Assembly (NCBI RefSeq): GCF_902726545.1
Contig: NZ_CACVAD010000029.1
Location: forward strand, 1-61,744
Direction of reading: 5' to 3'
Source of the DNA: Yersinia artesiana
Lineage (GTDB): Bacteria > Pseudomonadota > Gammaproteobacteria > Enterobacterales > Enterobacteriaceae
Length of the DNA: 61,744 nt
Shown: positions 28,045 to 37,469 of the stretch, piece after piece
How the letters are laid out: every line of letters starts with the position of its first letter
How positions within the stretch are numbered: position 1 is the stretch's first letter
The notes under the pieces: generated by a model
The model's input: the letters and a program-made list of their open reading frames with translations, nothing else
Database searches by the model: none
What the model was told of the DNA's origin: nothing
Program-made: the position numbers and the translations under genes

Positions 28045-30024
28045 CTAGTCCGGATTAACGGCTGATGTGGCTTGTGCCGCCTTTTTAGCTTTCACGCGGG
28101 CAATGGCTGCTGCGACGGCAGCTTTGCGCGGATCTTCCTCTGGCACTGCACTTGCGCTGTTCACCGGTTCTGACTCAAGCTGTGCTTGCGCCGCTTTTTT
28201 AGCTTTCACGCGAGCAATGGCTGCCGCGACGGCAGCTTTGCGCGGATCTTCCTCTGGCACTGCACTTGCGCTGTTCACCGGTTCTGACTCAAGCTGTGCT
28301 TGTGCTGCTTTTTTAGCTTTCACGCGGGCAATGGCAGCGGCAACTGCGGCCTGACGTGGGTCAATAGCATCAGTTTCTGGTTCGGTGACCACCAGTTTTT
28401 TCTCTGCCTGGCGTGCTCGGGCTTGTTCTTTGCGAGCCTCACGCGCAGCAATAGCGGCACTATTATCGGGTGTTTGCCCAAGGGTCACATTGATAGTTAA
28501 ATCTGTATTATTAGATTCACGCGCTAAACGACTGACTGCCGCTTCAACCGTCTGTTGGTCTACCTCTGTCAGCTTGACAGCGGCTTGTTTGTGACGCAAT
28601 TCGCGCGCGATTTTTTCCCGCTCAAGGCGTGCTTGTTTGGCTTCAAAACGTGCTTTCGCTTGTGCAGCACGTTCGGCCTCTTGATCAAGTGTGCGTATTT
28701 CGGCCTTTTCCTGACGATAATATTGCACCAAAGGAATATTACTTGGGCAAACATAGGCGCAGGCACCGCATTCGATACAATCAAATAAATTATGATTGCG
28801 CGCTTTCTCATGCTCTTCGCCACGACTAAACCAATAGAGTTGCTGAGGCAATAAGCCCGCCGGACAGGCATCGACACATAAACCGCAGCGAATACACGAC
28901 TGTTCAGGTTCAGATAGCCCCATTTCAGCTTCCGTGGGAGCCAAAATGCAGTTACTGATCTTAACAATCGGCACATCCAGACTGGGTAGAGTAAAGCCCA
29001 TCAATGGGCCGCCCATAATCACCATCGGCTGGTTTTGCGGTGTAAAACCGGCCAGTTTCAACAAATGCAGCACGGGCGTGCCAATTCTGGCCCAGAAATT
29101 ACCTGGTTTTGATAATGCATCGCCGGTTAATGTCACCACGCGTTCGATTAATGGCTCGTCGTCGATAATCGCTCGCTTAATGGCCACCACCGTCCCGACG
29201 TTTTGCATTAATACGCCAATGGATGACGAGTGTTTCCCGAAAGGCACTTCTTTACCTGTCAGGATCTTGGTGAGTTGCTTGGCCCCACCTGACGGATATT
29301 TAGTGGGTATCACCCGCAGTTGTATTTTATCCTGACCGCGTAATGCCTGTTTTAGGGCAGCGATAGCTTCAGGTTTATTATCTTCAATGCCAATCAGCAC
29401 CTGCTGCGGCTGCAACAAGTACATTAAAATCTGTGTCCCCACGACCACTTCTGAGGCATGTTCTTGCATCAGGCGATCATCGGCAGTGATATAAGGTTCA
29501 CACTCAGCGGCGTTAATAATGAGGGTGGTTACACTGTTCAAACCGCCCTGTAATTTGCTGGCGGTAGGGAACCCCGCGCCCCCTAAACCGGCGATACCCG
29601 CCTGATGGATCCTCTCCAACAGGGCAGTTTTATCCCGCTGCGAGTAATCGGCCCACGGCTGTTGCTCGCGCCAGCGGTCTTCACCATCGGGAGTTATGTG
29701 TACGCACAGCTCTGCCAGACCTGAGGGATGGGCGGTAGTATGTGGGGCAATTGCTGTGATGACACCGGAGGTGGGGGCATGCACTGGTACCGTACGGCCA
29801 CGACCTACCGTCAGAGGTTGGCCCTTTAACACCCGCTCACCGGTGCTGACGCGCAGTTCGCCTTCTGGCCCCAGATGTTGTTGTAAAGGAACGATTAACT
29901 GCTCCGGCAACGATGCGATACGCATCGGAACCCGACTTGATTGCAGCTTCATTTCTGGCGGATGGATGCCGCCATCGAAATCCCAGATATTGTCGTGTTT
30001 GCGGGCAGTAAACAGCTTAAACAT
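28045..30024 (-). CDS. rsxC: Electron transport complex subunit RsxC/RnfC with repeated C-terminal tail
   Basis: NADH/FMN-binding peripheral subunit of the Rsx complex. The core has the Rnf barrel start [14 protein letters not shown], the glycine-rich [16 protein letters not shown] nucleotide site, and two [4Fe-4S] motifs ([12 protein letters not shown] and [12 protein letters not shown]). A long Ala/Lys-rich tail ends in 38-residue repeats ([20 protein letters not shown]...), two of them nearly identical. The total is 659 residues from the ATG at 30024, which has GGAG 4 bp upstream and overlaps rsxB by 8 bp. The tail is naturally variable in this family. Confidence 0.95.
   Translation of the reverse strand: MFKLFTARKHDNIWDFDGGIHPPEMKLQSSRVPMRIASLPEQLIVPLQQHLGPEGELRVSTGERVLKGQPLTVGRGRTVPVHAPTSGVITAIAPHTTAHPSGLAELCVHITPDGEDRWREQQPWADYSQRDKTALLERIHQAGIAGLGGAGFPTASKLQGGLNSVTTLIINAAECEPYITADDRLMQEHASEVVVGTQILMYLLQPQQVLIGIEDNKPEAIAALKQALRGQDKIQLRVIPTKYPSGGAKQLTKILTGKEVPFGKHSSSIGVLMQNVGTVVAIKRAIIDDEPLIERVVTLTGDALSKPGNFWARIGTPVLHLLKLAGFTPQNQPMVIMGGPLMGFTLPSLDVPIVKISNCILAPTEAEMGLSEPEQSCIRCGLCVDACPAGLLPQQLYWFSRGEEHEKARNHNLFDCIECGACAYVCPSNIPLVQYYRQEKAEIRTLDQEAERAAQAKARFEAKQARLEREKIARELRHKQAAVKLTEVDQQTVEAAVSRLARESNNTDLTINVTLGQTPDNSAAIAAREARKEQARARQAEKKLVVTEPETDAIDPRQAAVAAAIARVKAKKAAQAQLESEPVNSASAVPEEDPRKAAVAAAIARVKAKKAAQAQLESEPVNSASAVPEEDPRKAAVAAAIARVKAKKAAQATSAVNPD
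28067..28350 (-). repeat. In-frame 114-bp tandem repeat in rsxC
   Basis: A 114-bp unit is present as two nearly identical copies plus a partial, more diverged copy, coding for 38-residue units. This is a typical site for copy-number change by slippage or recombination without frame loss. Confidence 0.85.
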
Positions 30025-30640
30025 GTTGCTCCACATCTATCATTTTCACCGGAATCATCTGCGAGGCAGCTAATTGAGTTGGAAGGTTCTTAACTGGGAT
30101 GGTGCTTAAATCCCACTTCCAGTTGGCGGTGGTGGTAGCAACCGGGATCATTTCAATACAGTCGGTCGGACACGGCGAAACACACAGGTCACAACCGGTG
30201 CAGAGGTCCGGCAAAACCGTATGCATTGCACGGGTCGCGCCAACAATGGCATCAACCGGGCAGGCCTGAATGCATTTGGTGCAACCAATACAGTTTGCTT
30301 CATCAATAAAAGCCACTTTGCGCTGCGGGTGGGCGGCAGCTTCGTCACCATCCAACGGTTGTGGCTCTACAGCCAGTAACTCGGCCAGCTTGAGCATCAC
30401 TTGCTCGCCACCCGGAGCGCATTTGTTTATTTTCTCACCGCCAGCAGAAACCGCTTCGGCATACGGGCGACAGCCGGGGTAGCCACATTGGCCGCATTGG
30501 CTTTGCGGTAAAATGGCATCGACCTGCTCGACAACCGGGTCTTGATCAACCTGAAAACGGCGGGCAGCAAAACCAAGCACTGCGCCGGAAATCAGCGCCA
30601 ATGTACTTAATGCACCAATGGCAATCCATAACGACATCAT
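30017..30640 (-). CDS. rsxB: Electron transport complex subunit RsxB/RnfB
   Basis: Iron-sulfur subunit: an N-terminal membrane anchor, a Cys cluster of the Fe-S family ([14 protein letters not shown]), then a two-cluster ferredoxin domain ([12 protein letters not shown] and [12 protein letters not shown]). The product is 207 residues. Its ATG overlaps the rsxA stop by one base (TAATG). Confidence 0.96.
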   Translation of the reverse strand: MMSLWIAIGALSTLALISGAVLGFAARRFQVDQDPVVEQVDAILPQSQCGQCGYPGCRPYAEAVSAGGEKINKCAPGGEQVMLKLAELLAVEPQPLDGDEAAAHPQRKVAFIDEANCIGCTKCIQACPVDAIVGATRAMHTVLPDLCTGCDLCVSPCPTDCIEMIPVATTTANWKWDLSTIPVKNLPTQLAASQMIPVKMIDVEQHV

Positions 30641-31221
30641 TAGAACTTCACCAATCCGGTAAAGCCCATAAAGGCCAATGACATCAACCCTGCGGTTATC
30701 AGGGCAATGGACGAGCCACGGAAGGGGGCGGGAACGTCAGCAACAGCCAGCCGTTCGCGGATAGCCGCGAATAGCACCATGACTAAAGAGAAACCGGCCG
30801 CGGCACTGAAGCCATAGACTGCCGATTGCATAAAATTGTGTGATTGATTGACATTGAGCAAGGCCACACCTAACACCGCACAGTTTGTGGTGATGAGCGG
30901 CAAAAAGATCCCCAGCAAGCGGTAAAGCGCCGGGCTGGTTTTGCGCACCACCAACTCAGTAAATTGTACCACCACCGCGATGACTAAAATAAAGGCCAGT
31001 GTCCGTAAATAGACCAACCCAAGTGGCAGCAAAATAAAGCTGTTGACCATCCAGGCGCAAACTGAGGCCAATGTCAGTACGAAAGTGGTCGCCAGCCCCA
31101 TACCAATGGCGGTCTCCAGTTTTTTGGAGACACCCATGAAAGGGCACAGGCCAAGAAATTTGACCAGAACGAAGTTGTTTACCAAAACAGTACCGACAAA
31201 CAGCAGTAGGTATTCAGTCAT
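30640..31221 (-). CDS. rsxA: Electron transport complex subunit RsxA/RnfA
   Basis: Membrane subunit paralogous to RsxE, 193 residues with six hydrophobic helices and the conserved [31 protein letters not shown]. It is first in the rsxABC half. A terminator separates it from ydgK upstream, so rsxABC must have its own promoter near 31230. Confidence 0.96.
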   Translation of the reverse strand: MTEYLLLFVGTVLVNNFVLVKFLGLCPFMGVSKKLETAIGMGLATTFVLTLASVCAWMVNSFILLPLGLVYLRTLAFILVIAVVVQFTELVVRKTSPALYRLLGIFLPLITTNCAVLGVALLNVNQSHNFMQSAVYGFSAAAGFSLVMVLFAAIRERLAVADVPAPFRGSSIALITAGLMSLAFMGFTGLVKF

Positions 31222-31249
31222 TGCGGAGCCTAAAAGTCATTACGGGGCC

Positions 31250-31290
31250 TAAAAAAAGTAAAGCCGCCTATTATCCAAAATTGGCGGCTT
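31250..31290 (-). terminator. ydgK terminator
   Basis: On the reverse strand AAGCCGCC (31290-31283) pairs with GGCGGCTT (31268-31261), followed by TACTTTTTTT. It lies between ydgK and rsxA. Confidence 0.7.
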
Positions 31291-31363
31291 AAGAACAACA
31301 GATGAAGAGCAAGGTTATTACCTTTTTATCCGCTATCGTAGGAAGAAAAGGTGCGCAATTGGC

Positions 31364-31807
31364 TTAATGCTCAATAAAAGTATGCTTCACTCGCTGCGAA
31401 CGTTTCATGTAAGGCACAAAAACCGCCGCTGCCAGCAGGGGCCAACCCAAGGTGCGTAAGGCGATATCATCACTGATAGGTGAGAAAGCAAAAGCTTTTA
31501 ATGCCAATAATACAGTCAGTAATAGCCAGAGAATAAACCATTTAGGGAAACGTTGTGAGCGGCTACAGAACAGCCAGATGACCCATAAGGTATAAATCCA
31601 CATTACGAGCGTGGTGACCACGGAGAAATACCATTGCAGGGTAAATGCCTGTGAATTGGTCACCAGATACTCTCTGGATTCTGGCGTGAAAATCGCCATA
31701 GCATAGAGTGCCAACATTAAGCTGGCACTGAGCAATGTCACAATCAAATAAGCCAGCGGGGCCAGTAACCAGCCGCCAATACGTTGATATTCATTAGGTT
31801 GGGACAT
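31364..31807 (-). CDS. ydgK: YdgK-family inner-membrane protein (DUF2569)
   Basis: A 147-residue protein with four hydrophobic segments and the family start RIGGWLLAPLAYLIVTLLSASL. The function is unknown. It lies upstream of rsxA as in E. coli. In E. coli cnu (ydgT), blr and ydgJ follow on the far side; here fhs and about 17 kb of other genes intervene. Confidence 0.88.
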   Translation of the reverse strand: MSQPNEYQRIGGWLLAPLAYLIVTLLSASLMLALYAMAIFTPESREYLVTNSQAFTLQWYFSVVTTLVMWIYTLWVIWLFCSRSQRFPKWFILWLLLTVLLALKAFAFSPISDDIALRTLGWPLLAAAVFVPYMKRSQRVKHTFIEH

Positions 31808-31845
31808 AATAAGCCTTATTGATCTATTAACTTTCTGGTATCAGT

Positions 31846-33603
31846 CTAGCTTAACCCGCGAATACACCCTTCGTCATCTATATCAATATGATAATACGCA
31901 GGCTGTGTTCCCAGCCCCGGCATGGTCATAATATCCCCAGCATAAATGCGCACAAATCCAGCACCGGCTGACACCGCACAGGCTGTAACCGGTAATACGA
32001 AGTCATGTGGAACATTCTTCAAGCTGGCATCTGCGCTGAGGGACAACGGTGTTTTGGCGATACACAACGGTAAATGACCAAAACCGGCTTCAGTTATTGA
32101 GTCAAGCTGCTGACGTGCTTGTGGGGTGAAAGTGACTTCACTAGCGCCATAGCGCTGTGCCAGAACCTCTATTTTCTGCTCCAATGAGGCACTGTCAGGG
32201 TACGCCAGTGCCGGGGAAGATGCATGAGCGCAAGCATCGATAACCCGCTGAGCCAAGGCGGTGGTGCCCGCGCCACCTTTAGCAAAAGCCTCACTGATTT
32301 CACAGGCAACTGCGCCAGCAGATAGTGCATAGTCGGCTAAAAAGGTCAGTTCTTCTGCGCTGTCGTCAGGGAAGCAATTGACGGCTACCACCACCGGTAA
32401 GCCATAGCTTTGGGCATTATTAATATGCCATTTTAGATTGGCGCAACCCTGGCTTAATAAAGGAATGTTGGTATTGATAATTTCAGCAGGCAGAGGTTGG
32501 CCCGGTTTGATATCAAAAACGCCACTATTGGCTTTCAGGCTGCGTAATGTGGCGACCAGAACCACACAGGATGGCGCAATACCAGATTGGCGATACTTGA
32601 TATTGAAGAACTTCTCCATGCCCATATCCGATCCAAAACCCGCTTCTGTCACCACATAGTCTGCTAACTGCAATCCCAGACGGTCAGCCAGCACTGAAGA
32701 ATTCCCGTGGGCAATGTTGGCAAATGGCCCGGCGTGAATCAGCACCGGTGTCTGTTCACTGGTTTGCATCAGGGTTGGGTGGATGGTCTCTTTCATTAGC
32801 GCCGTCATGGCACCCGCCACCCCCAAATCATCAGCCGTAATGGCTTGACCGCCAGTGCTGTAGGCCAAAATTATTCGGCCAATACGTTGGCGCATGTCAT
32901 GCAAGCTTTCTGACAACGCCAGAATAGCCATAAGTTCTGATGCCGCCGTAATTTCCACATGATCGTACCGCTCTACACCGTGAGTGCCGCCGCCCACACC
33001 GACCTGAATATGGCGCAGCGCCCGATCATTATGGTCAACCACTCGCGGCCAGAGGATCTGTTGAGCATCAATATTAAGCCGTGGCATACCGGTTTGTTGA
33101 CTAAAAGCCAAGCCCAAGCGCTGTTCATGATACAGACGTGCATCCAGCGCCGCCGCTGCCAGATTATGTGCTGCGCTAATAGCATGGATATCACCGGTCA
33201 GATGCAGGTTCAATTTCTCCATGGGTAGCACTTGTGCTGCACCACCGCCTGCCGCGCCTCCTTTAACACCAAAAACCGGGCCAAGACTCGGTTGACGGAT
33301 ACAAGCCACCCCACGGTAGCCTAACTGATTGATTCCCTGACTTAAACCAATGGTTGTGACAGTTTTACCTTCTCCCAGCGGCGTCGGCGTAATACTGGAA
33401 ACCAGAATCAGTTTGCCTTGTGGGCCGCCGTGCCGTAATGCACGGATATCGACTTTCGCCATGTGATGCCCATAGGGGATTAAATCATCGGCGCTCAGGC
33501 CTAATTGTTGTGCAATTTGCTGAATGGGGAGCAAATCTGTTTCAGAACTCATATTTGATAGCGAAGGGAGAGCATCGGCAGATGAAGACAGTGTCGGTGT
33601 CAT
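31846..33603 (-). CDS. fhs: Formate-tetrahydrofolate ligase
   Basis: ATP-dependent formation of 10-formyl-tetrahydrofolate from formate and THF, feeding purine and formyl-Met-tRNA synthesis. The 585-residue product has the P-loop [35 protein letters not shown] and [20 protein letters not shown]. coli lacks this enzyme, relying on FolD and PurU, so the gene is an accessory metabolic capacity. The start at 33603 has AGGA upstream; a second ATG at 33552 has no site. Confidence 0.95.
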   Translation of the reverse strand: MTPTLSSSADALPSLSNMSSETDLLPIQQIAQQLGLSADDLIPYGHHMAKVDIRALRHGGPQGKLILVSSITPTPLGEGKTVTTIGLSQGINQLGYRGVACIRQPSLGPVFGVKGGAAGGGAAQVLPMEKLNLHLTGDIHAISAAHNLAAAALDARLYHEQRLGLAFSQQTGMPRLNIDAQQILWPRVVDHNDRALRHIQVGVGGGTHGVERYDHVEITAASELMAILALSESLHDMRQRIGRIILAYSTGGQAITADDLGVAGAMTALMKETIHPTLMQTSEQTPVLIHAGPFANIAHGNSSVLADRLGLQLADYVVTEAGFGSDMGMEKFFNIKYRQSGIAPSCVVLVATLRSLKANSGVFDIKPGQPLPAEIINTNIPLLSQGCANLKWHINNAQSYGLPVVVAVNCFPDDSAEELTFLADYALSAGAVACEISEAFAKGGAGTTALAQRVIDACAHASSPALAYPDSASLEQKIEVLAQRYGASEVTFTPQARQQLDSITEAGFGHLPLCIAKTPLSLSADASLKNVPHDFVLPVTACAVSAGAGFVRIYAGDIMTMPGLGTQPAYYHIDIDDEGCIRGLS

Positions 33604-33949
33604 GGTGCGAAAGTTCCTGTTTTCGATGATTAAATCACGGCGAAATTATCACACAAAGCGCTAAGAAATTGGCGATACAAATCAATAAATGTGAGCGACC
33701 GACTGACAATAATACCCGTGTGTTTAATATTTACGCTGTAACCGCCATATTGGCGGGGCTTTTTAGGTTTTAATTTTGTTAATTCTATTTTTTTAAATGA
33801 ATTTAAAGAATTTTTGAGATGAATTTTATTATAGATTCTTACTTTATAGTGGTGGTGTATAAAGGAAACCCTACAATCCCGTGGTTATATTCTATGGCTT
33901 CATAAACAATTATTTGTTTTTGACAGTAAAATTATAGGTAGTGTAATTT
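33604..33949. other. Divergent region between fhs and the type I secretion operon
   Basis: About 345 bp, AT-rich on the right half. It contains a plus-strand terminator hairpin at 33742-33764 and a TTGACA at 33920-33925. The TTGACA has a suitable TAATTT only immediately before the ATG, so the true promoter of the operon is unclear. Confidence 0.45.
33742..33764 (+). terminator. Intrinsic terminator in the leader of the secretion operon
   Basis: CCGCCA-TAT-TGGCGG (33742-33756) is followed after three bases by TTTTT. It points toward the first secretion gene, 186 bp upstream of its ATG. No gene lies upstream on this strand, so it may be an attenuator or end a short RNA. Confidence 0.55.
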
Positions 33950-36076
33950 ATGGGAAATCATATTCATTCTGCTTTAGTGTGTGCGGCGCGATTAATTCGG
34001 TTAGCGGGAATAAATGCAGAATCCGTTGAGATGTTTGGCAGGAATACGGTCACTGATATCTCAACAAGGGTCACGTTTGACGCCCTAAAAGTGTCTGTCG
34101 CGCAATTATCGCGCGTAACATCGACTCATTTTAAAGTAAAAAAACAATCATTAAATAAAATAAAACCAACGCAATTACCACTGGCATTTCGGGACGTTCA
34201 GGGCAGGTTTATTCTATTGGCCCGCTTGAACGATAACCAGGCATTGCTGCAATACCCTGACAGTGATAAGCCGAAAATAATAAATTATCAAGAGCTTAGT
34301 TGTATCTGGGGCGGTGTTATACTCTATTGTAGTCATTCGCGCTTTGATATCCGCTGGTTTATTCCGGTTTTACTGCGTCACCGCAAACCACTGCTTCAGG
34401 TTTTGGTATTATCAATGTTGTTGCAGTTTCTGGCCTTGATATCTCCGCTTTTCTTTCAGGTCATCATGGATAAGGTCCTGGTGCATAATGCATTAACGAC
34501 TCTCGACGTATTAATTATCGTATTATTGGTGGCAGGAGTTTATGAGGTCGTATTGAAGTTTTTACGTGAATATATTTTTAGTCATACCACAACACGCGTG
34601 GATATTTTATTGGGTGGCAAGCTATTTAATCACTTAATTAAATTGCCGTTAAGTTATTTTAAGCAACGCCATGTGGGGAATATTGTGGCGCGAGTCAGTG
34701 AATTGGATAATATCCGTGAGTTTATTACTGGTTCAGCGCTTACCCTATGTGTTGATGTTGTTTTTACCCTGATCTTATTTATTGTTATGTGGTGTATTTC
34801 ACCACTTCTGACATTAATCATCCTGGCTACACTGCCGCTATATCTGTTATTAGCGGCATTAACCACCCGTCCCTTGCAAAAGAAAGTCGAAGTGTTGTGC
34901 TGTTGCGCGGCTCAGAATGGCGCATTTTTAACCGAAACTGTCTCAGGGGTTGAAACCGTTAAAAGCCTGGCGTTAGAGCCGCAAATGCAGCAGCGCTGGG
35001 AGACGCAAACGCGGGATTATGCTCAAGCCAATTTTCAGGTACAAAACCTGCAAAACTTCAGCAGCCAGTGCGCTCAATTGCTACAAAAACTGGCGGGGAC
35101 ACTGGTTATTGTTGTTGGGGCATATCAAGTCATGTCTGTACAACTCAGTATCGGGCAATTAATTGCCTTCAACATGCTGGCGGTACAAGCATTAATGCCA
35201 ATGAGTAAGTTGGTTGATTTATGGCAGCAGAGTATACGGGCGAAAGTTGGGCTGATGCTGATATCCGACATTTTAAGTTTGCCGGTGGAGCAAGCCACGG
35301 GTGTCGCACCTTCTCATCGCCAAATTGACGGAGATATCACCCTGGACAAGGTGGTTTTCCGTTATCGCCCGGATCTGGATCCCGTATTGCGTCATTTCTC
35401 ATTATCACTGCGCGCGGGAGAGCATATCGGGCTGGTCGGCCCGTCAGGTTCAGGCAAAAGTACCGTCGCGCGGCTGTTACAGCGCCTGTATATCGCTGAA
35501 CAGGGGGTGATTAATATTGATGGCTACCCTATAGGCCATTTCTCTCCTGAATATCTACGCCGTCAAGTCGGTGTCGTCATGCAAGAAAATTACCTGTTTA
35601 ACCGCACTGTCCGTGAAAACATTGCCTATTCTCGGCCAACCGCTTCACTGAGTGACGTCGTTGATGCGGCCTGTCTGGCGGGGGCAAACGCTTTTATTCT
35701 GGCCTTGCCGCTCGGGTATGACACCGTGCTGTCTGAAGGTGGGGCATCCCTCTCCGGAGGGCAGCGCCAACGTATTGCGATTGCCCGTACTCTACTGGCC
35801 AATCCCCGCGTGTTGATTTTTGATGAGGCAACCAGTGCTCTGGATGATGAGTCGCAGGCTGAAATTCAGAAAAATATGGCCCGTATCGTCGCTAACCGTA
35901 CTGTTATCACTATTGCTCACCGCCTTTCGACGGTACGGCACTGTCATCGTATTGCTGTCATAAAACAAGGCTGGGTGGCCGAGCTGGCAAATCATGATCA
36001 ACTGCTGGCACAAAACGGTATCTATGCCCAACTCTGGCAACAGCAAGCCGACTTTAGCCATGAGGAATCAAAATGA
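33950..36076 (+). CDS. Type I secretion ABC transporter, RtxB-like (HlyB family)
   Basis: A 708-residue inner-membrane ABC exporter. The N-terminal ~130 residues form a C39-like domain in which the position of the catalytic cysteine appears to be Ser (HSALVCAARL), so it is a substrate-binding rather than a peptidase domain. A six-helix membrane domain follows. The ATPase domain is complete: Walker A GPSGSGKST at about 497-505, signature LSGGQRQRIAIA, Walker B VLIFDEATSALD around 621-632, and H-loop IAHRLS. Its stop overlaps the adaptor ATG (ATGA). With the adaptor and a second ABC protein it reproduces the RtxB-RtxD-RtxE order of MARTX exporters. Confidence 0.88.
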   Translation: MGNHIHSALVCAARLIRLAGINAESVEMFGRNTVTDISTRVTFDALKVSVAQLSRVTSTHFKVKKQSLNKIKPTQLPLAFRDVQGRFILLARLNDNQALLQYPDSDKPKIINYQELSCIWGGVILYCSHSRFDIRWFIPVLLRHRKPLLQVLVLSMLLQFLALISPLFFQVIMDKVLVHNALTTLDVLIIVLLVAGVYEVVLKFLREYIFSHTTTRVDILLGGKLFNHLIKLPLSYFKQRHVGNIVARVSELDNIREFITGSALTLCVDVVFTLILFIVMWCISPLLTLIILATLPLYLLLAALTTRPLQKKVEVLCCCAAQNGAFLTETVSGVETVKSLALEPQMQQRWETQTRDYAQANFQVQNLQNFSSQCAQLLQKLAGTLVIVVGAYQVMSVQLSIGQLIAFNMLAVQALMPMSKLVDLWQQSIRAKVGLMLISDILSLPVEQATGVAPSHRQIDGDITLDKVVFRYRPDLDPVLRHFSLSLRAGEHIGLVGPSGSGKSTVARLLQRLYIAEQGVINIDGYPIGHFSPEYLRRQVGVVMQENYLFNRTVRENIAYSRPTASLSDVVDAACLAGANAFILALPLGYDTVLSEGGASLSGGQRQRIAIARTLLANPRVLIFDEATSALDDESQAEIQKNMARIVANRTVITIAHRLSTVRHCHRIAVIKQGWVAELANHDQLLAQNGIYAQLWQQQADFSHEESK

Positions 36077-37467
36077 AGTTGATGCAATTTTTGGCTAAAT
36101 TAGCCATGTTCGACGGTATAAAAAAACGCTGGCAACGCCATCACGCAGCGCAACGAACCCGCGACGAATATGACTTTCTTCCGGCTTATCTGGATATTGT
36201 AGAACGCCCGGCAGCGCCATTGGCACGGCGTACTGCCTGGTTTTTAGCACTGACATTGATATTGGTGCTGGTTTGGTCGATTGCCGGAAGGTTGGATATT
36301 CATGCCTCAGCCAATGGCAAAGTGATTGTTGCTGAGCATTCCAAGGTTATTCAGTCACTTGAGCCTGGTGTTGTGGTGGCCATCAACGTTCATGATGGTG
36401 ACAGGGTGGTTGCCGGTCAGGTGCTGTTAGAACTCAATCCCATTGGCGTCGATGCAGAAGTTAATAATATCAATCAACAATTAATGCATCGTTCGCTGGA
36501 GGCCGCGCGCATGTCGGCGCTGCTCACTGATAACCCTCTGACGCATTTCATTTATCCCGATAATAGCCCTGAGAATTTAGTCATGACGGCTAAATCCTTG
36601 TTGGCGAAAGAATATGACGAAGTTAACGCCGAGCTGGCACGTCAAGACAGCGAGCGAGCGGTTAATCAGGCTTATATTCAGGCTGGAAGTAGCAATATTA
36701 CTCATCACCAGGCTTTGATGAACAATATTCATCAAAGATTGCAGGCATTACGAACTCTGGTGAAGTCCAAGGCAATTGCTGAAACAGAGGTATTGATACA
36801 AGAACGGGAGTGGCTAAATGCGAACGCGGAGGCCAATCGTTTAGAGAGTGAGCAAGCGGTTCTGCGCGCTAAAATGCGCAATCTGGCACAAGTCCGATTG
36901 CACTATTTAGCTGAGAAGAAACGAAGTTATCAGGAGCAGTTGAATAAGGCTCACGAAGTTATCAACCAACTAAAGCAAGAGTTGGTGAAGTTAATGGAAA
37001 AACAGCGGCAACAAACCTTACGTGCACCCGTTGCCGGTGTGATACAGCAATCCACCGTACATACTCTGGGCGGTGTCGTCACCAGCGCTCAACCGCTCAT
37101 GGTCTTGGTTCCGGAAAGTCATCAGCTAGAACTGGATGTGATGATCCTCAATAAAGATATCGGTTTTGTACTACCCGGTCAGACGGTGGAAGTCAAAATA
37201 GACAGCTTCCCCTATACCCGATTCGGCACACTTTCTGGTGAAGTCAAACATATTTCCCGTGATGCCATGGAAGATCAGCAGCAAGGCTTGGTGTTTCCGG
37301 CACGTATTCGGCTCAATAGCGACACCTTGATCGTCGAGGGGAAACCAGTGCGTTTATCGGCAGGTATGGCTGTCAGCGCAGAGATTAAAACGGGTCGCCG
37401 TCGCGTTATCGATTATTTACTCAGTCCATTGCAACAGTACCAAGCTGAAGCCATGAGGGAGCGTTGA
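36073..37467 (+). CDS. Type I secretion membrane-fusion protein, RtxD-like (HlyD family)
   Basis: A 464-residue periplasmic adaptor linking the ABC proteins to a TolC-type outer-membrane channel. It has a cytoplasmic N-terminus (DEYDFLPAYLDIVERPAAPLARR), one membrane helix at about 55-72, a barrel/lipoyl half (VIQSLEPGVVVAINVHDGDRV), a long coiled coil at about 150-310, the second lipoyl half (LRAPVAGVIQQ), and the typical HlyD ending GRRRVIDYLLSPLQQYQAEAMRER. It overlaps both neighbours by a few bases, showing one operon. No tolC is in the window. Confidence 0.9.
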   Translation: MKLMQFLAKLAMFDGIKKRWQRHHAAQRTRDEYDFLPAYLDIVERPAAPLARRTAWFLALTLILVLVWSIAGRLDIHASANGKVIVAEHSKVIQSLEPGVVVAINVHDGDRVVAGQVLLELNPIGVDAEVNNINQQLMHRSLEAARMSALLTDNPLTHFIYPDNSPENLVMTAKSLLAKEYDEVNAELARQDSERAVNQAYIQAGSSNITHHQALMNNIHQRLQALRTLVKSKAIAETEVLIQEREWLNANAEANRLESEQAVLRAKMRNLAQVRLHYLAEKKRSYQEQLNKAHEVINQLKQELVKLMEKQRQQTLRAPVAGVIQQSTVHTLGGVVTSAQPLMVLVPESHQLELDVMILNKDIGFVLPGQTVEVKIDSFPYTRFGTLSGEVKHISRDAMEDQQQGLVFPARIRLNSDTLIVEGKPVRLSAGMAVSAEIKTGRRRVIDYLLSPLQQYQAEAMRER

Positions 37468-37469
37468 TA

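Noticed and set aside
28067-28350. Possible CRISPR-like direct repeats
   Set aside because: The units are 114 bp, contiguous, in frame and coding; there are no spacers and no cas genes.
28067-28354. Open frame on the plus strand with repeated Ala/Phe-rich sequence
   Set aside because: It is the antisense shadow of the rsxC tail repeats; the minus-strand frame carries the iron-sulfur motifs and operon context.
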